The notes under the pieces were generated by a model that was given only the letters and a program-made list of their open reading frames with translations, was not told where the DNA came from and searched no databases. Shown piece after piece: positions 8,085 through 16,734 of a stretch of 35,942 nucleotides of DNA (position 1 is the first letter of the stretch; each line of letters begins with the position of its first letter). Source of the DNA: an uncultured bacterium. Lineage in GTDB: Bacteria > Actinomycetota > Coriobacteriia > Coriobacteriales > Coriobacteriaceae. The stretch covers positions 1-35,942 of the forward strand of contig CAJMNK010000014.1 of assembly GCA_905214905.1 (NCBI GenBank). The letters are read 5' to 3'. The translations under genes and the position numbers were made by a program.

Positions 8085-10070
8085 ATGAAGCTCGCGCTTG
8101 CACAGATCGATATGCGCCTGGGTGATATTGAGGGCATTTGCGGCCGCATCGAGGACCAGGCTCGTCTGGCCCACGAGCGCGGGGCGCGCGTGCTGTGCGT
8201 TCCGGCTCCGCTCTTTATGGGCGCCATGCCCGGGGGCCTGGTGGGCACTGCCGACTTTGAGCACGACATGCTTGCCGGCTTGACTGGTGTCGCCGAGCGT
8301 ATCCAGGAGCTTGACATGATCTGCATCGTGCCCGCGGCGGTTTCGTTTGAGGGCCAGCCGCTGCTCGACTACATGATGCTCAAGGACGGTCATGTGGTGC
8401 CGGCGCGTTCGAGCATTGCCCTGCAGCGTGGCGAGAACAACGACACGCGTTGGGCGCCGCCGGTGTTCGACGTGGACGGCGTGCGCATCGCCGTGATTTT
8501 TGACTTGGACCGCGAACTCGAGATGTTGCCGACCGGTGTTGACCTCATTGCGTATTTCCAATTCAATGCGTTTGACATGACCGACCGCGAGACTGCCGCC
8601 ATTGCCGCCGTTCGCAGCGGCGCCTACCGCAAGATCGCATCCAAGCGCAGTGTGTGGTTTGCCTGTATGGCGCCGGTCGGTGCCTATGACGAGTCGGTGT
8701 ATACCGGCGGTTCGTTTGTGCTCGACGACTGCGGTCGCGTGGTGGCCCAAGCGCCGTGTTTTGAGGAGAGCCTGCTGGTTCAGGAGATTCAGCGCGGCGT
8801 GATGCTCGATGCCCTGGAAGATCACGAACTGCCCGAGTTCCGTTCCGAGGAGTGGCTGTGGCAGGCGCTGGTGCTCGCCGTGCGCGACAACGCCCGGGCC
8901 CACGGTGCGTCGCGTGCCGTGGTGGCACTCGAGGGCGACTTGCCGTCGTCCCTGCTGGCGGCGCTGGCCGTCGACGCTCTGGGCCCACGTAATGTGATTG
9001 GCCTGGTGCTGGGGCGCAACCGCATCTTTACGCCGGCGCAGGAGGAGGCCGAGGCTGCTCGCTGTGCCGCCGTTCGCGCCATTGCCGAGCGCCTGCATAT
9101 TCGCACGGTTGAGCGCGATGCGCCGGATGCCGCGCGCGTGCTCGACCGCGATGTGTCGGCGGGCGACGCCGAGCGCCTGCGCTCTCGCACGCTGGGCCTC
9201 ATGCTGGAGGACACGGCGCTCGAGTTGGGTGCGATGGCGCTGAGCCCGCTGTCCAAAACCGAGTACGCACTGGCGGCGCCGGCGCTTTGCGGCGGCTACC
9301 AGGGCGATTATGCGCCCTTTGGCGATGTGTACCTGTCGACGCTTGAGTTTGTGGCGCGCGTGCGCAACCGCACGTCTGCCGTGGTGCCCCAAGAGCTCGT
9401 GACGCTCAACGCGGTGGAAGATTGTATGGAGCGAGTGCTGGCGCAGGCGCTCTCGACGCTCGACGGTCCGGTCGATATGCTCGACCGCGCGGCACAGCTG
9501 CTCGGCGGGGTCGAGCCGGGTGAGATCGATGGCGCGCTTGAGGCGCACGTGGACCGCAATCGATCTTTCGACGACATCCCGATGGCCGCTGGCAAGCCTG
9601 AGGCCTGCTCGCTGCTGCTGATGCTCGTTCGACAGGGTGAGGCTGCCCGCCGCATGTTGCCGACGGCGCCGATCGTTTCGTCCCGTTCGTTTGCCGAGCG
9701 CTCCTGGCCGTACATGCTCGCGTGGTCCGACCTGGGGCTTAACGGCAAGGAGCGTATGACGGTCGATTCGCTGGCGCGCGCCGAGGTGCGCCGTTTTGCT
9801 GACGAGGATACTAGTGAGCGCGTGCGAAACGAGATGATGGGCGTGCTGGGCGAGCTACTGGGTATTTCGCCCGAACAAATGGAGGAGTTGCGCTCTGAAG
9901 ACGGTCAGCGTCGTTTACACGAGGGAATGAAAAAGTTCGAGGGCGAGGTTCAGGACGCCATCGATAAGATGATGGGCGGCCAGGGTGGCCCGCAGGGTGG
10001 GCCCCAGGGTGGCCCGATGCCGCATCCGCCGGTTGATCCCCGACAGTTCCCGTTCTTCTCGCAGAACTAA
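8085..10070 (+). CDS. NAD(+) synthetase-like protein with degenerate active sites (probable pseudoenzyme)
   Basis: A 661-aa protein with the architecture of glutamine-dependent NAD synthetase: N-terminal nitrilase/glutaminase fold (about 1-250), then an ATP-pyrophosphatase fold (about 255-560). Every catalytic signature I can align is lost. The nitrilase Glu is A41 (CVPAPLFMG), the Lys region reads ARSSIAL (about 107-113), and the nucleophile Cys position is F139 (AVIFDLD). The SGGxDS P-loop reads EGDLPSS (283-289), with S to E, G to D and D to P. The later region (SKTEYAL, GYQGDYAPFGDVYLS) still resembles the GNKSE and GY-TLYGD segments, so homology is real. The C-terminus carries an extra helical part and a Gly/Gln/Pro-rich tail (GGPQGG repeats). 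A structural or regulatory role, or a different chemistry, is possible. The start follows AAAGGG; the gene stands alone between a terminator and a structured intergenic element. Confidence 0.75.
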   Translation: MKLALAQIDMRLGDIEGICGRIEDQARLAHERGARVLCVPAPLFMGAMPGGLVGTADFEHDMLAGLTGVAERIQELDMICIVPAAVSFEGQPLLDYMMLKDGHVVPARSSIALQRGENNDTRWAPPVFDVDGVRIAVIFDLDRELEMLPTGVDLIAYFQFNAFDMTDRETAAIAAVRSGAYRKIASKRSVWFACMAPVGAYDESVYTGGSFVLDDCGRVVAQAPCFEESLLVQEIQRGVMLDALEDHELPEFRSEEWLWQALVLAVRDNARAHGASRAVVALEGDLPSSLLAALAVDALGPRNVIGLVLGRNRIFTPAQEEAEAARCAAVRAIAERLHIRTVERDAPDAARVLDRDVSAGDAERLRSRTLGLMLEDTALELGAMALSPLSKTEYALAAPALCGGYQGDYAPFGDVYLSTLEFVARVRNRTSAVVPQELVTLNAVEDCMERVLAQALSTLDGPVDMLDRAAQLLGGVEPGEIDGALEAHVDRNRSFDDIPMAAGKPEACSLLLMLVRQGEAARRMLPTAPIVSSRSFAERSWPYMLAWSDLGLNGKERMTVDSLARAEVRRFADEDTSERVRNEMMGVLGELLGISPEQMEELRSEDGQRRLHEGMKKFEGEVQDAIDKMMGGQGGPQGGPQGGPMPHPPVDPRQFPFFSQN

Positions 10071-10074
10071 AAAG

Positions 10075-10102
10075 GTTACGCGGTTTTGCCAAACCGCGTA
10101 AC
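10075..10102. terminator. 12-bp perfect hairpin after the NAD-synthetase-like gene
   Basis: GTTACGCGGTTT (10075-10086), a TGCC loop, then AAACCGCGTAAC (10091-10102). There is no T tract on the plus side but an A run precedes it (10069-10073), so the classic terminator form faces the minus strand. It probably acts as a 3' end or stabilising hairpin for the plus-strand gene. Confidence 0.5.
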
Positions 10103-10220
10103 GAGTCGACGCTGCGCGAGCCCCTGCCGGGCAATCTGCCGCTAAAACCGTCGCTTGCGTACAAAAGTACGCGGCGCTCCTCTTTCGCGACACCTTGCCA
10201 CGGCAGGGACTCGCTCGCTG
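10103..10220. repeat. Structured palindromic intergenic element
   Basis: The outer arms at 10116-10134 and 10195-10214 are near-complementary (GCGAGCCCCTGCCG against CGGCAGGGACTCGC, one G-T type mismatch, plus GGCAA/TTGCC). An inner perfect hairpin GCGTAC-AAAA-GTACGC lies at 10157-10172, flanked by GTCGC (10150-10154) and GCGAC (10187-10191). No reading frame with a ribosome site is present. It looks like a folded intergenic repeat or RNA element; whether it recurs in the genome cannot be seen from one window. Confidence 0.5.
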
Positions 10221-10350
10221 ACTTATGCTCAACCTATGGTTCAACCTTGCTTGCTAGATGCGGCCGCTATTGTGTTATTCTAGAACAGACGTTCGTGAAT
10301 GATGCGCGGGGCCTTGTCTTGCGCTGCGCTTGTGGCGAGGGGAGGTTGGC

Positions 10351-10872
10351 TTGGTTATCTTGGGCATTGACCCCGGTTTGGCTCATACGGGTTGGGGGAT
10401 TATCGAGGAGCGGCGTGGCGAGGTTCGCTGCCGTGCCTATGGCTGCATCGAGACCAGCGCGGGTAGTCCGCTCGCGGTGCGCCTGTCGCATATCGCCCGC
10501 GACCTCAAGGGCGTCGTGGAGCGTTATCGACCCGATACCGCTGCCATCGAGAGCATTTACTTTGGCGCCAACGTTCGCTCGGCCATCCCTACGGCGCATG
10601 CCCGCGGTGCCGCGCTCGTGGCGCTTTCGGAATGCGCGCTCGAGATTGGCGAGTACACGCCTATGCAGATTAAGCAGGCTGTTGTGGGCACCGGAGCCGC
10701 GGACAAACGGCAGGTCGCGTATATGGTTCGTACGCTCACGCAGCTCGACCACGACCCGCATCCCGACCATGCCGCCGATGCCCTGGCTTGCGCCATCTGC
10801 CACGTAAACCTCAGCCGCACCCGTGCCCTTACCGGTGGCGAGTTCTATCAACAGAGAGGAACCGGATACTGA
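10351..10872 (+). CDS. ruvC: Holliday junction endodeoxyribonuclease RuvC
   Basis: RuvC nicks Holliday junctions symmetrically as part of the RuvABC resolvasome. The 173-aa length equals E. coli RuvC. The catalytic acidic residues are D7 (GIDPG), E67 (AAIESIYFG) and D143 (HAADALA). The remaining position, Asp138 in E. coli, is H140 here (PDHAAD), as I recall for Thermus thermophilus RuvC. A TTG start at 10351 is chosen because AGGGGAGG at 10338-10345 is five bases upstream; the upstream TTG at 10330 has no such site. The TGA stop shares its last base with the ruvA ATG, implying translational coupling. Confidence 0.93.
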   Translation: MVILGIDPGLAHTGWGIIEERRGEVRCRAYGCIETSAGSPLAVRLSHIARDLKGVVERYRPDTAAIESIYFGANVRSAIPTAHARGAALVALSECALEIGEYTPMQIKQAVVGTGAADKRQVAYMVRTLTQLDHDPHPDHAADALACAICHVNLSRTRALTGGEFYQQRGTGY

Positions 10873-11492
10873 TGATTTCCCAGCTCCATGGAACGCTTGT
10901 CGAGGCCACGATGAGCTCGGCCGTCGTCGACGTGTCGGGCGTTGGCTTTGAGCTCGGCATCTCGGGCGGCACTGCGGCCACGTTGCCGACGCCCGGCGGC
11001 GAGGTCCGCCTCTACACGCGCATGCAGGTGCGCGAGGACGCCATGACACTTTTCGGTTTTTCCTCTAAGGATGAGCGTACGATGTTCGACCGGCTCGTGT
11101 CCGTCTCGGGCGTCGGTCCGCGCCTGGCGCTTGCCGTGCTCTCCACCTATACCGTGGGCCAGTTGTATTCGCTGGTGATGGCCGAGGACGACAAGGGCAT
11201 GGCCAAGGTGCCCGGTGTGGGCAAAAAGACCGCGCAGCGTCTGATCCTGGAGCTCAAGAGCACCTTTGCCAAGGATAAGGGCTTTGTGCCGGTCGACGTG
11301 ATTCCCGGACAGGTTGCGATGCCCGTGCCCGCTGCCGCTCCCTCGGCCATTGATGATGCTCGTGCGGCACTCCTTTCCATGGGCTTTAGCCCGCAGGAGA
11401 CCGATGTCGCTCTGAGCGGGTATGATGGGCAGGATATGCGTGTCGAGGATCTGCTCGGCGCGGCGCTTAAGCGACTCGGAATGGATGCGTGA
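10872..11492 (+). CDS. ruvA: Holliday junction branch migration protein RuvA
   Basis: RuvA binds the four-way junction and loads RuvB. The 206-aa length matches the family (E. coli 203). The N-terminal OB fold begins ISQLHGTL, helix-hairpin-helix motifs are visible (VSGVGPRLALAVLS and VPGVGKKTAQRLILEL), and the C-terminal domain III that touches RuvB ends LSGYDGQDMRVEDLLGAALKRLG. The ATG overlaps the ruvC stop by one base. An AGAGGA is about 11 bases upstream, so coupling probably matters. The stop in turn overlaps the next ATG. Confidence 0.96.
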   Translation: MISQLHGTLVEATMSSAVVDVSGVGFELGISGGTAATLPTPGGEVRLYTRMQVREDAMTLFGFSSKDERTMFDRLVSVSGVGPRLALAVLSTYTVGQLYSLVMAEDDKGMAKVPGVGKKTAQRLILELKSTFAKDKGFVPVDVIPGQVAMPVPAAAPSAIDDARAALLSMGFSPQETDVALSGYDGQDMRVEDLLGAALKRLGMDA

Positions 11493-12559
11493 TGTGGGAA
11501 GCCGATGACTCTCAGGACCTGTGGGCGACGCCCGGCAACTCGCCGGCGGCATCCATGGCGCACGGCGAGCGCATGGTGGGCTCGGAGCTGACGGCCGAGG
11601 ACCTCGATGTCGACCGCACTTTGCGCCCCCAGCGCCTGGACGACTACTGTGGCCAGGAGCACATCAAGCAGAGCCTGCGCGTGTTGATCGAAGCGGCGCA
11701 GAGCCGTGGCGAGACGCTCGACCACGTGATTTTCTCGGGTCCTCCGGGCCTGGGCAAGACCACGCTGGCCACCGTTATCGCCAACGAGCTGGGCGCTCAG
11801 ATCAAGACCACGAGTGGCCCTGCCATCGCGCGCACCGGTGACCTGGCGGCTATCCTTACCAACCTGCAGCCGGGTGATGTGCTGTTTATTGACGAGATCC
11901 ACCGCCTCAACCGTTCGGTCGAGGAGGTCCTGTACCCCGCGATGGAGGACTTTGCCCTCGATATCGTGATCGGTAAAGGCCCGGCCGCACGATCGATTCG
12001 CCTGGATATCCCCAAGTTTACGCTGGTGGCGGCAACGACCCGCTCGGGTATGCTGACTGGCCCGCTGCGCGACCGCTTTGGCATTTCATATCGCCTGGAT
12101 TACTACACGGTCGAAGAACTCGCGCAGATTGTGACGCGCTCGGCGTCCATCCTGGGTGTGACAATAGACCATCCGAGCGCGCTCGAGATCGGCTCACGCT
12201 CGCGTGGCACGCCGCGCTTGGCTAATCGTTTGCTCAAGCGCGTGCGCGACTATGCGCAGGTGCGTGGCAACGGCCCCATCGAGCTCGATATTTGCCGTCA
12301 GGCACTCGAGTTCTTTGAGATCGACGAGCTCGGCCTGGACTGGATGGATATTCGTATCTTGGAGACGCTTGCCAAGACGTTCTCCGGTCGTGCCGTGGGA
12401 CTTACGACCCTTGCCAGCGCGGTGGGCGAGGACCCGGGCACGCTCGAGGATGTCTATGAGCCGTATCTGCTGCAGTGCGGGTTGATGATTCGTACGCCGC
12501 AGGGCCGTCAGGCAACCCTTCGCACCTTTGAGCACCTGGGGATTGAACCTACCATTTAG
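11492..12559 (+). CDS. ruvB: Holliday junction branch migration ATPase RuvB
   Basis: RuvB is the AAA+ hexameric motor that drives branch migration with RuvA. Walker A is GPPGLGKTT (83-91), Walker B LFIDEI (131-136). The sensor region AATTRSGMLTGPLRDRFG and the C-terminal winged helix (LETLAKTFSGRAVGLTTLA) are intact. The protein is 355 aa from ATG 11492, which overlaps the ruvA stop (TGATG). It has an extra N-terminal tail of about 30 residues compared with E. coli, so an internal ATG at 11555 is an alternative start. The ribosome site is poor, favouring coupled translation. No clear terminator follows. Confidence 0.96.
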   Translation: MWEADDSQDLWATPGNSPAASMAHGERMVGSELTAEDLDVDRTLRPQRLDDYCGQEHIKQSLRVLIEAAQSRGETLDHVIFSGPPGLGKTTLATVIANELGAQIKTTSGPAIARTGDLAAILTNLQPGDVLFIDEIHRLNRSVEEVLYPAMEDFALDIVIGKGPAARSIRLDIPKFTLVAATTRSGMLTGPLRDRFGISYRLDYYTVEELAQIVTRSASILGVTIDHPSALEIGSRSRGTPRLANRLLKRVRDYAQVRGNGPIELDICRQALEFFEIDELGLDWMDIRILETLAKTFSGRAVGLTTLASAVGEDPGTLEDVYEPYLLQCGLMIRTPQGRQATLRTFEHLGIEPTI

Positions 12560-12632
12560 GGCGCTTTGTTTTGGCGGGTTGTTAAGCTATCGCTGAGCAT
12601 TGGATAAACAGATCGCCGTTTGTCGGTTGCGG

Positions 12633-12663
12633 TTGTTTTACTATTGCACGCCCGTGCTATGCT
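12633..12663 (+). promoter_or_regulatory. Candidate extended -10 promoter for fhs
   Basis: TGCTATGCT at 12655-12663 matches an extended -10 (TGnTATAAT, 4 of 6 in the hexamer). A weak TTGTTT -35 lies at 12633-12638 with a 19-base spacer. It is 40 bases upstream of the fhs ATG. Confidence 0.4.
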
Positions 12664-12703
12664 GGATTGGTCTTTTTCTCATCCGGTAACGAAAGGACCG
12701 CCC

Positions 12704-14371
12704 ATGCCTACTGACATCGAAATCGCACGTTCTGTTACGCCGCTGCCTATTACCGAGGTGGCCAAGAACGCCGGCGTCGACGTTAAGCACCTTATTCCGT
12801 ACGGCTTCGACAAGGCTAAGGTCGACTATTCACTGCTCAACGAGCCGACTGATCACCAGGCCAAGCTCGTCCTCGTGACCGCTATCAACCCCACGCCCGC
12901 CGGCGAGGGTAAGACCACTACGACCATCGGTCTGGCCGATGGCCTGCGCCGTCGCGGTGTCAAGAGCGCCGTGGCCCTTCGTGAGCCTTCGCTCGGTCCC
13001 GTCTTCGGCGTCAAGGGCGGTGCCGCCGGCGGTGGCTGGGCGCAGGTCATCCCCATGGAGGACATCAACCTGCACTTTACTGGTGACTTCCATGCTATTG
13101 GTGCCGCCAACAACCTGCTGGCCGCCATGCTCGACAACCATATTCAGCAGGGCAACCAGCTCGGTATCGATGTTAAGCGCATCACCTGGAAGCGCGTTGT
13201 CGACATGAACGACCGTCAGCTGCGCCATGTCATCGACGGCATTGGCGGCAAGGCCCAGGGCGTGCCGCGCGAGGATGGCTTTGACATTACCGTTGCCTCC
13301 GAGGTCATGGCGATCCTGTGCCTGTCCACGAGCATCAACGATCTTAAGGAGCGCTTGGGCGAGATCGTTGTCGGCTACAGCTATGCCGGCGAGCCCGTCC
13401 GCGCACGCGACCTTAAGGCCCAAGGAGCTATGGCCGCACTGCTCAAGGATGCGCTCAAGCCCAATCTGGTGCAGACGCTTGAGGGTACGCCCGCGTTTGT
13501 CCACGGCGGTCCCTTCGCCAATATTGCCCACGGCTGCAACTCCATCATGGCCACGCGTATGGCGATGCGCTTTGGCGATGTCGCCATTACCGAGGCCGGC
13601 TTCGGTGCCGATCTGGGTGCCGAGAAGTTCCTCGACATCAAGTGCCGCATGACGGGCGTTCGCCCCAGCGCCGTCGTGGTCGTCGCGACCGCTCGTGCGC
13701 TGAAGTACAACGGTGGCGTCGCCAAGGCCGACCTCAACGAGGAGAACCTCGAGGCACTCAAGGCCGGCATGCCCAACCTGCTGCGTCACGTCGACAACAT
13801 CCAGAACGTTTATGGTCTGCCCTGCGTAGTCGCCATCAACCGCTTCCCGACGGACACCGAGGCCGAGCTTGCGCTCATCGAGTCCGAGTGTCAGAAGCTC
13901 GGCGTCAACGTTAAGCTTTCCGAGGTCTGGGCCAAGGGCGGCGAGGGCGCGCTCGAGCTTGCCGATGAGGTCATGCGTCTGATTGAGCAGCCGAGCGAGC
14001 TCAAGTTTGCCTATGAGGACGGCGCCGATGTGGCCGACGCTCTTGAGGCCATTGCCACCAAGGTCTACCGCGCCGACGGCGTCGACTTTACGCCGGCCGC
14101 CAAGCGCCAGCTCGCCGAGCTGCGCGAGAACGGCTTTGGCAACCTGCCGGTGTGCGTGGCCAAGACGCAGTACAGCTTTAGCGACAACGCCAAGGCCCTG
14201 GGCGCTCCCGAGAACTTCCGCATCACGGTGCGCGAGCTCAAGGTTTCCGCCGGTGCCCACTTTGTGGTCGCACTGACTGGCAGTGTTCTGACCATGCCGG
14301 GCCTGCCCAAGGTCCCTGCGGCCGAGAACATCGACGTCGACAACGACGGCAACATCACCGGCCTGTTCTAA
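12704..14371 (+). CDS. fhs: Formate-tetrahydrofolate ligase (formyl-THF synthetase)
   Basis: It makes 10-formyl-THF from formate, THF and ATP, the entry to the one-carbon pathway. The 555-aa length is typical. The nucleotide loop is TPAGEGKTT (about 64-72), followed by the conserved LREPSLGPVFGVKGGAAGGG region and the GDFHAIGAANNLLAA segment. The start at 12704 is preceded by GAAAGGA (12691-12697, spacing six); the longer frame from 12620 has no ribosome site. It has its own terminator. Its natural partners are fchA and folD at 26673-28162. No folate riboswitch fits in the short 40-base leader. Confidence 0.97.
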   Translation: MPTDIEIARSVTPLPITEVAKNAGVDVKHLIPYGFDKAKVDYSLLNEPTDHQAKLVLVTAINPTPAGEGKTTTTIGLADGLRRRGVKSAVALREPSLGPVFGVKGGAAGGGWAQVIPMEDINLHFTGDFHAIGAANNLLAAMLDNHIQQGNQLGIDVKRITWKRVVDMNDRQLRHVIDGIGGKAQGVPREDGFDITVASEVMAILCLSTSINDLKERLGEIVVGYSYAGEPVRARDLKAQGAMAALLKDALKPNLVQTLEGTPAFVHGGPFANIAHGCNSIMATRMAMRFGDVAITEAGFGADLGAEKFLDIKCRMTGVRPSAVVVVATARALKYNGGVAKADLNEENLEALKAGMPNLLRHVDNIQNVYGLPCVVAINRFPTDTEAELALIESECQKLGVNVKLSEVWAKGGEGALELADEVMRLIEQPSELKFAYEDGADVADALEAIATKVYRADGVDFTPAAKRQLAELRENGFGNLPVCVAKTQYSFSDNAKALGAPENFRITVRELKVSAGAHFVVALTGSVLTMPGLPKVPAAENIDVDNDGNITGLF

Positions 14372-14396
14372 GCCTGCTGCCCATAGCTGCTTGTCC

Positions 14397-14433
14397 GCCC
14401 CGCCGTGCCCCCAAGGCCCGGCGGGGCTTTTTT
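14397..14433 (+). terminator. Rho-independent terminator of fhs
   Basis: GCCCCGCCG (14397-14405) pairs perfectly with CGGCGGGGC (14419-14427), followed by six T. Confidence 0.92.
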
Positions 14434-14550
14434 ATCCTTAGGCCCGCGCATGTCTTGTAGATACCGACGGACTCTGCCCATCATAGGCTTTTGCGCGGGT
14501 AGAATGCATGGATAACTTGAGGCTCACGCGCGACGGAAAGGAATCGTTGC

Positions 14551-15540
14551 ATGGATCAGGACAAGACAACCGTGATGGGCGGCTACGGTTCCGCGCAGGC
14601 TGGCGATAGCGCCGATGCGACCCGCGTTGTTCCCAACCCCGGTTATACCGACCCTGCCGCGACGCAGCCTTCGGTCGAGCCCACCCGGGTTATGGGCTAT
14701 GGCGACACGGCGCAGGATTCTTACGCTGCATCTTCGCAAGGCCCCTATGGCAACGCAGCTCCGGACCCGTTTGATTACGTGCCGCAGGATTCTTATGCCG
14801 CCTCGACGCCGAATCCCTATGATGACCTGCCACAAAATCCCATTCCGCAGCCTCAGCAGACGACGTATATGCCTCGCACGGCGCAGTCTCGCTACGAGTC
14901 GCGCGAGCCGTATCGCGAGTACCCCAAGTCGATTCCGCAATATGGCGAGGACGAGGAGAAGAAGCCGTCGCGTTCGTCGAGCGTGATCAAGAAGATCCTC
15001 ATCGTGCTGGCGATCTTCTTTGCGCTGTCGGTTGTGTTTGCCATTGTGTCGGGCATGCTCAACAAACGAGGGAGTTCAACGGCCGATACCGCTGCCGAGC
15101 AAACCGAGTCCGCCTCGTCTAGCACCGTCGATCTGAGCGATATCCCGGGGCAGTACTGGTCCAACGCCAAGAAACTTCTCAAGTCGCGCGGCGCCAATCT
15201 TTCGAATGCCGTGGTCCTGACTGATGATGGCTCAACGCCCGTCATCGATGCCAACTGGGTCGTTACTTCTGCTTACTATAACGACAGCGGCAACCTCGAA
15301 ATTCAACTCACGCACAAGAATAGCTCGGGCAACTCGCCCGACGGCCAAAGCGGTACCGACAGCTCGAGTTCCAATACGCTGGAGGACTTGAGCAACAAGG
15401 CACAGGAGCTTGGGGATAAGGCCCAAGAGCTGGGCGACACGGCCCAGAACCTGGGCGACACCGCTCAGAACTTGGGCGGCATGGCGACGGATGCCTGGAA
15501 CGCTCTGCAAAACGGCATCTCGGGCGCTCAGGGAAACTAG
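14551..15540 (+). CDS. Single-pass membrane protein with disordered N-terminus and heptad tail
   Basis: I do not recognise the family. The 329-aa protein has a disordered, Pro/Tyr/Gln-rich cytoplasmic part (1-145) with a repeated QDSYAAS (55-61 and 79-85) and threonine sites KTTVMG, ATRVV and PTRVMG that resemble phospho-Thr motifs read by FHA domains. A basic stretch leads into one membrane helix at about 149-170. The outer part has a small globular segment (IPGQYWSNAKKLLKSRG, about 195-255) with a PASTA-like feel, then Ser/Gly linkers and seven-residue repeats of the form AQELGDK/AQNLGDT (about 285-315), a likely coiled coil. Start by GGAAAGGA at 14535-14542. The inside-out order would suit a target of a Ser/Thr kinase, but this is inference. 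Confidence 0.75.
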   Translation: MDQDKTTVMGGYGSAQAGDSADATRVVPNPGYTDPAATQPSVEPTRVMGYGDTAQDSYAASSQGPYGNAAPDPFDYVPQDSYAASTPNPYDDLPQNPIPQPQQTTYMPRTAQSRYESREPYREYPKSIPQYGEDEEKKPSRSSSVIKKILIVLAIFFALSVVFAIVSGMLNKRGSSTADTAAEQTESASSSTVDLSDIPGQYWSNAKKLLKSRGANLSNAVVLTDDGSTPVIDANWVVTSAYYNDSGNLEIQLTHKNSSGNSPDGQSGTDSSSSNTLEDLSNKAQELGDKAQELGDTAQNLGDTAQNLGGMATDAWNALQNGISGAQGN

Positions 15541-15552
15541 CTGTTAAGCGGG

Positions 15553-16734
15553 CTACAGCTGCTCGGCCGGACGGTCGGGCGAGCTAAAGCCCGAGTCAAA
15601 CGTAACGACGCATGAGGCATTGGGTCGGCGCTCGTGCACGATGCGCGTGACGAGCTCCAGCAGCTCCTCGTCGGATATGTCAAAGCCGTCGGGACGCACA
15701 AGGTCAAACGAAACGAACCCGTCGTGCTCGTGCAGGTCGTGGATGGAGAGCGCGGGGTCGATCTGCATGATGCCGCGCTTGACCCAGCCGCGCAGGTCGT
15801 CGCCGGTGGTGGCGATGGGGTCACAGTGCAACGTGATGCCGATGCCCATCTGGCGCTTGATGTCGTGCTCGATGGTGTCCAAAATCTCGTGGTGCTCAAA
15901 TGCGTCGCCCTCGCCGGGCATCTCCACGTGGGCGCTGGCAAACTGACGACCGGGGCCGTAGTCGTGCACCATCAGGTCGTGTGTGCCCAAGACCTGCGGA
16001 TAGGACATGATCTTGTCGCGGATTGCCTGAACGAGCTTGGGGTCGGGCGCTTGTCCCAGCAACGGGCTGATGGCGTCGCGCACTAGACCCATGCCGCTGA
16101 TGCAGATGAAGATGCCCACACCCAGGCCTGCCCAGCCATCGAGGTCAAAGCCGGTCGTCTGCGAAATAAGCGCCGCCATCAAGACCGAACCCGAGGTGAT
16201 GACGTCGTTTTTGGAGTCCTGCGCTGTGGCAATGAGTGTTTCGGAATCGATACGGTTGCCCAGCGCGCGGTTGAATGCGGCCATCCAGAATTTGACGAGC
16301 ATGGACAAGACGAGAGCGGCTAGGGAGACCGGCGTGTAGGCGGTGGGGGAGGGCTTGATGATCTTGGTGACCGACTCGAGGATCAGGTTGATGCCGACGG
16401 CGCAAACCAGGACGGCGACGAACAGACCGGCTAGGTACTCGTAGCGGCCGTGGCCATAGGGGTGGCCTTCGTCTGCCGGGCGGCTGGCAAGGCGGAACCC
16501 GAGCAGGCTTACGATGTTGCTCGAGGCATCGGAGAGGTTGTTGAAAGCGTCGGCGATGAGGGAGACGGAGCCGGCGAGCAGGCCCGCGATGCCCTTGGCC
16601 AGGCACAGAGTGATGTTGAGGCCAATGCAGATGAGGCTTGCGGCGAAGCCCGCGTTGGTGCGGCAGGAGGTATCGACCGGCTCGCCCTCGCTGCCGGGAA
16701 CAAGCGTATGTACCAGCCGATTTACAAATAGCAT
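15553..16734 (-). CDS. Cation diffusion facilitator, Mn/Fe-type signature
   Basis: A proton-driven metal efflux protein of the CDF family, 393 aa from ATG 16734, which has TGAGGA eight bases upstream; a longer frame to 16938 lacks a ribosome site. The transmembrane metal site shows N65-x3-D69 in helix 2 (ADAFNNLSD) and D173-x3-D177 in helix 5 (AQDSKND), in place of the HxxxD typical of zinc exporters. Family knowledge links this N/DxxxD plus DxxxD pattern to manganese. HPYGHGRYEYLAG follows helix 2 as in other CDFs. The C-terminal cytoplasmic domain (about 225-320) has the usual alpha-beta fold with metal-binding His, then an extra tail. It is convergent with the preceding gene (12-base gap) and divergent from the zinc-ribbon gene. 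Confidence 0.9.
   Translation of the reverse strand: MLFVNRLVHTLVPGSEGEPVDTSCRTNAGFAASLICIGLNITLCLAKGIAGLLAGSVSLIADAFNNLSDASSNIVSLLGFRLASRPADEGHPYGHGRYEYLAGLFVAVLVCAVGINLILESVTKIIKPSPTAYTPVSLAALVLSMLVKFWMAAFNRALGNRIDSETLIATAQDSKNDVITSGSVLMAALISQTTGFDLDGWAGLGVGIFICISGMGLVRDAISPLLGQAPDPKLVQAIRDKIMSYPQVLGTHDLMVHDYGPGRQFASAHVEMPGEGDAFEHHEILDTIEHDIKRQMGIGITLHCDPIATTGDDLRGWVKRGIMQIDPALSIHDLHEHDGFVSFDLVRPDGFDISDEELLELVTRIVHERRPNASCVVTFDSGFSSPDRPAEQL

Noticed and set aside
10121..10214. Attachment site or phage integration remnant
   Set aside because: No integrase or tRNA nearby; the arms form a hairpin and are better described as a structured repeat.
12620..12703. N-terminal extension of fhs
   Set aside because: No ribosome site, covers the candidate promoter, and the 555-aa form has the family length.
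15400..15480. Tandem DNA repeats resembling a CRISPR-like or satellite array
   Set aside because: They are imperfect 21-base coding heptads (AQxLGDx) within the membrane protein.
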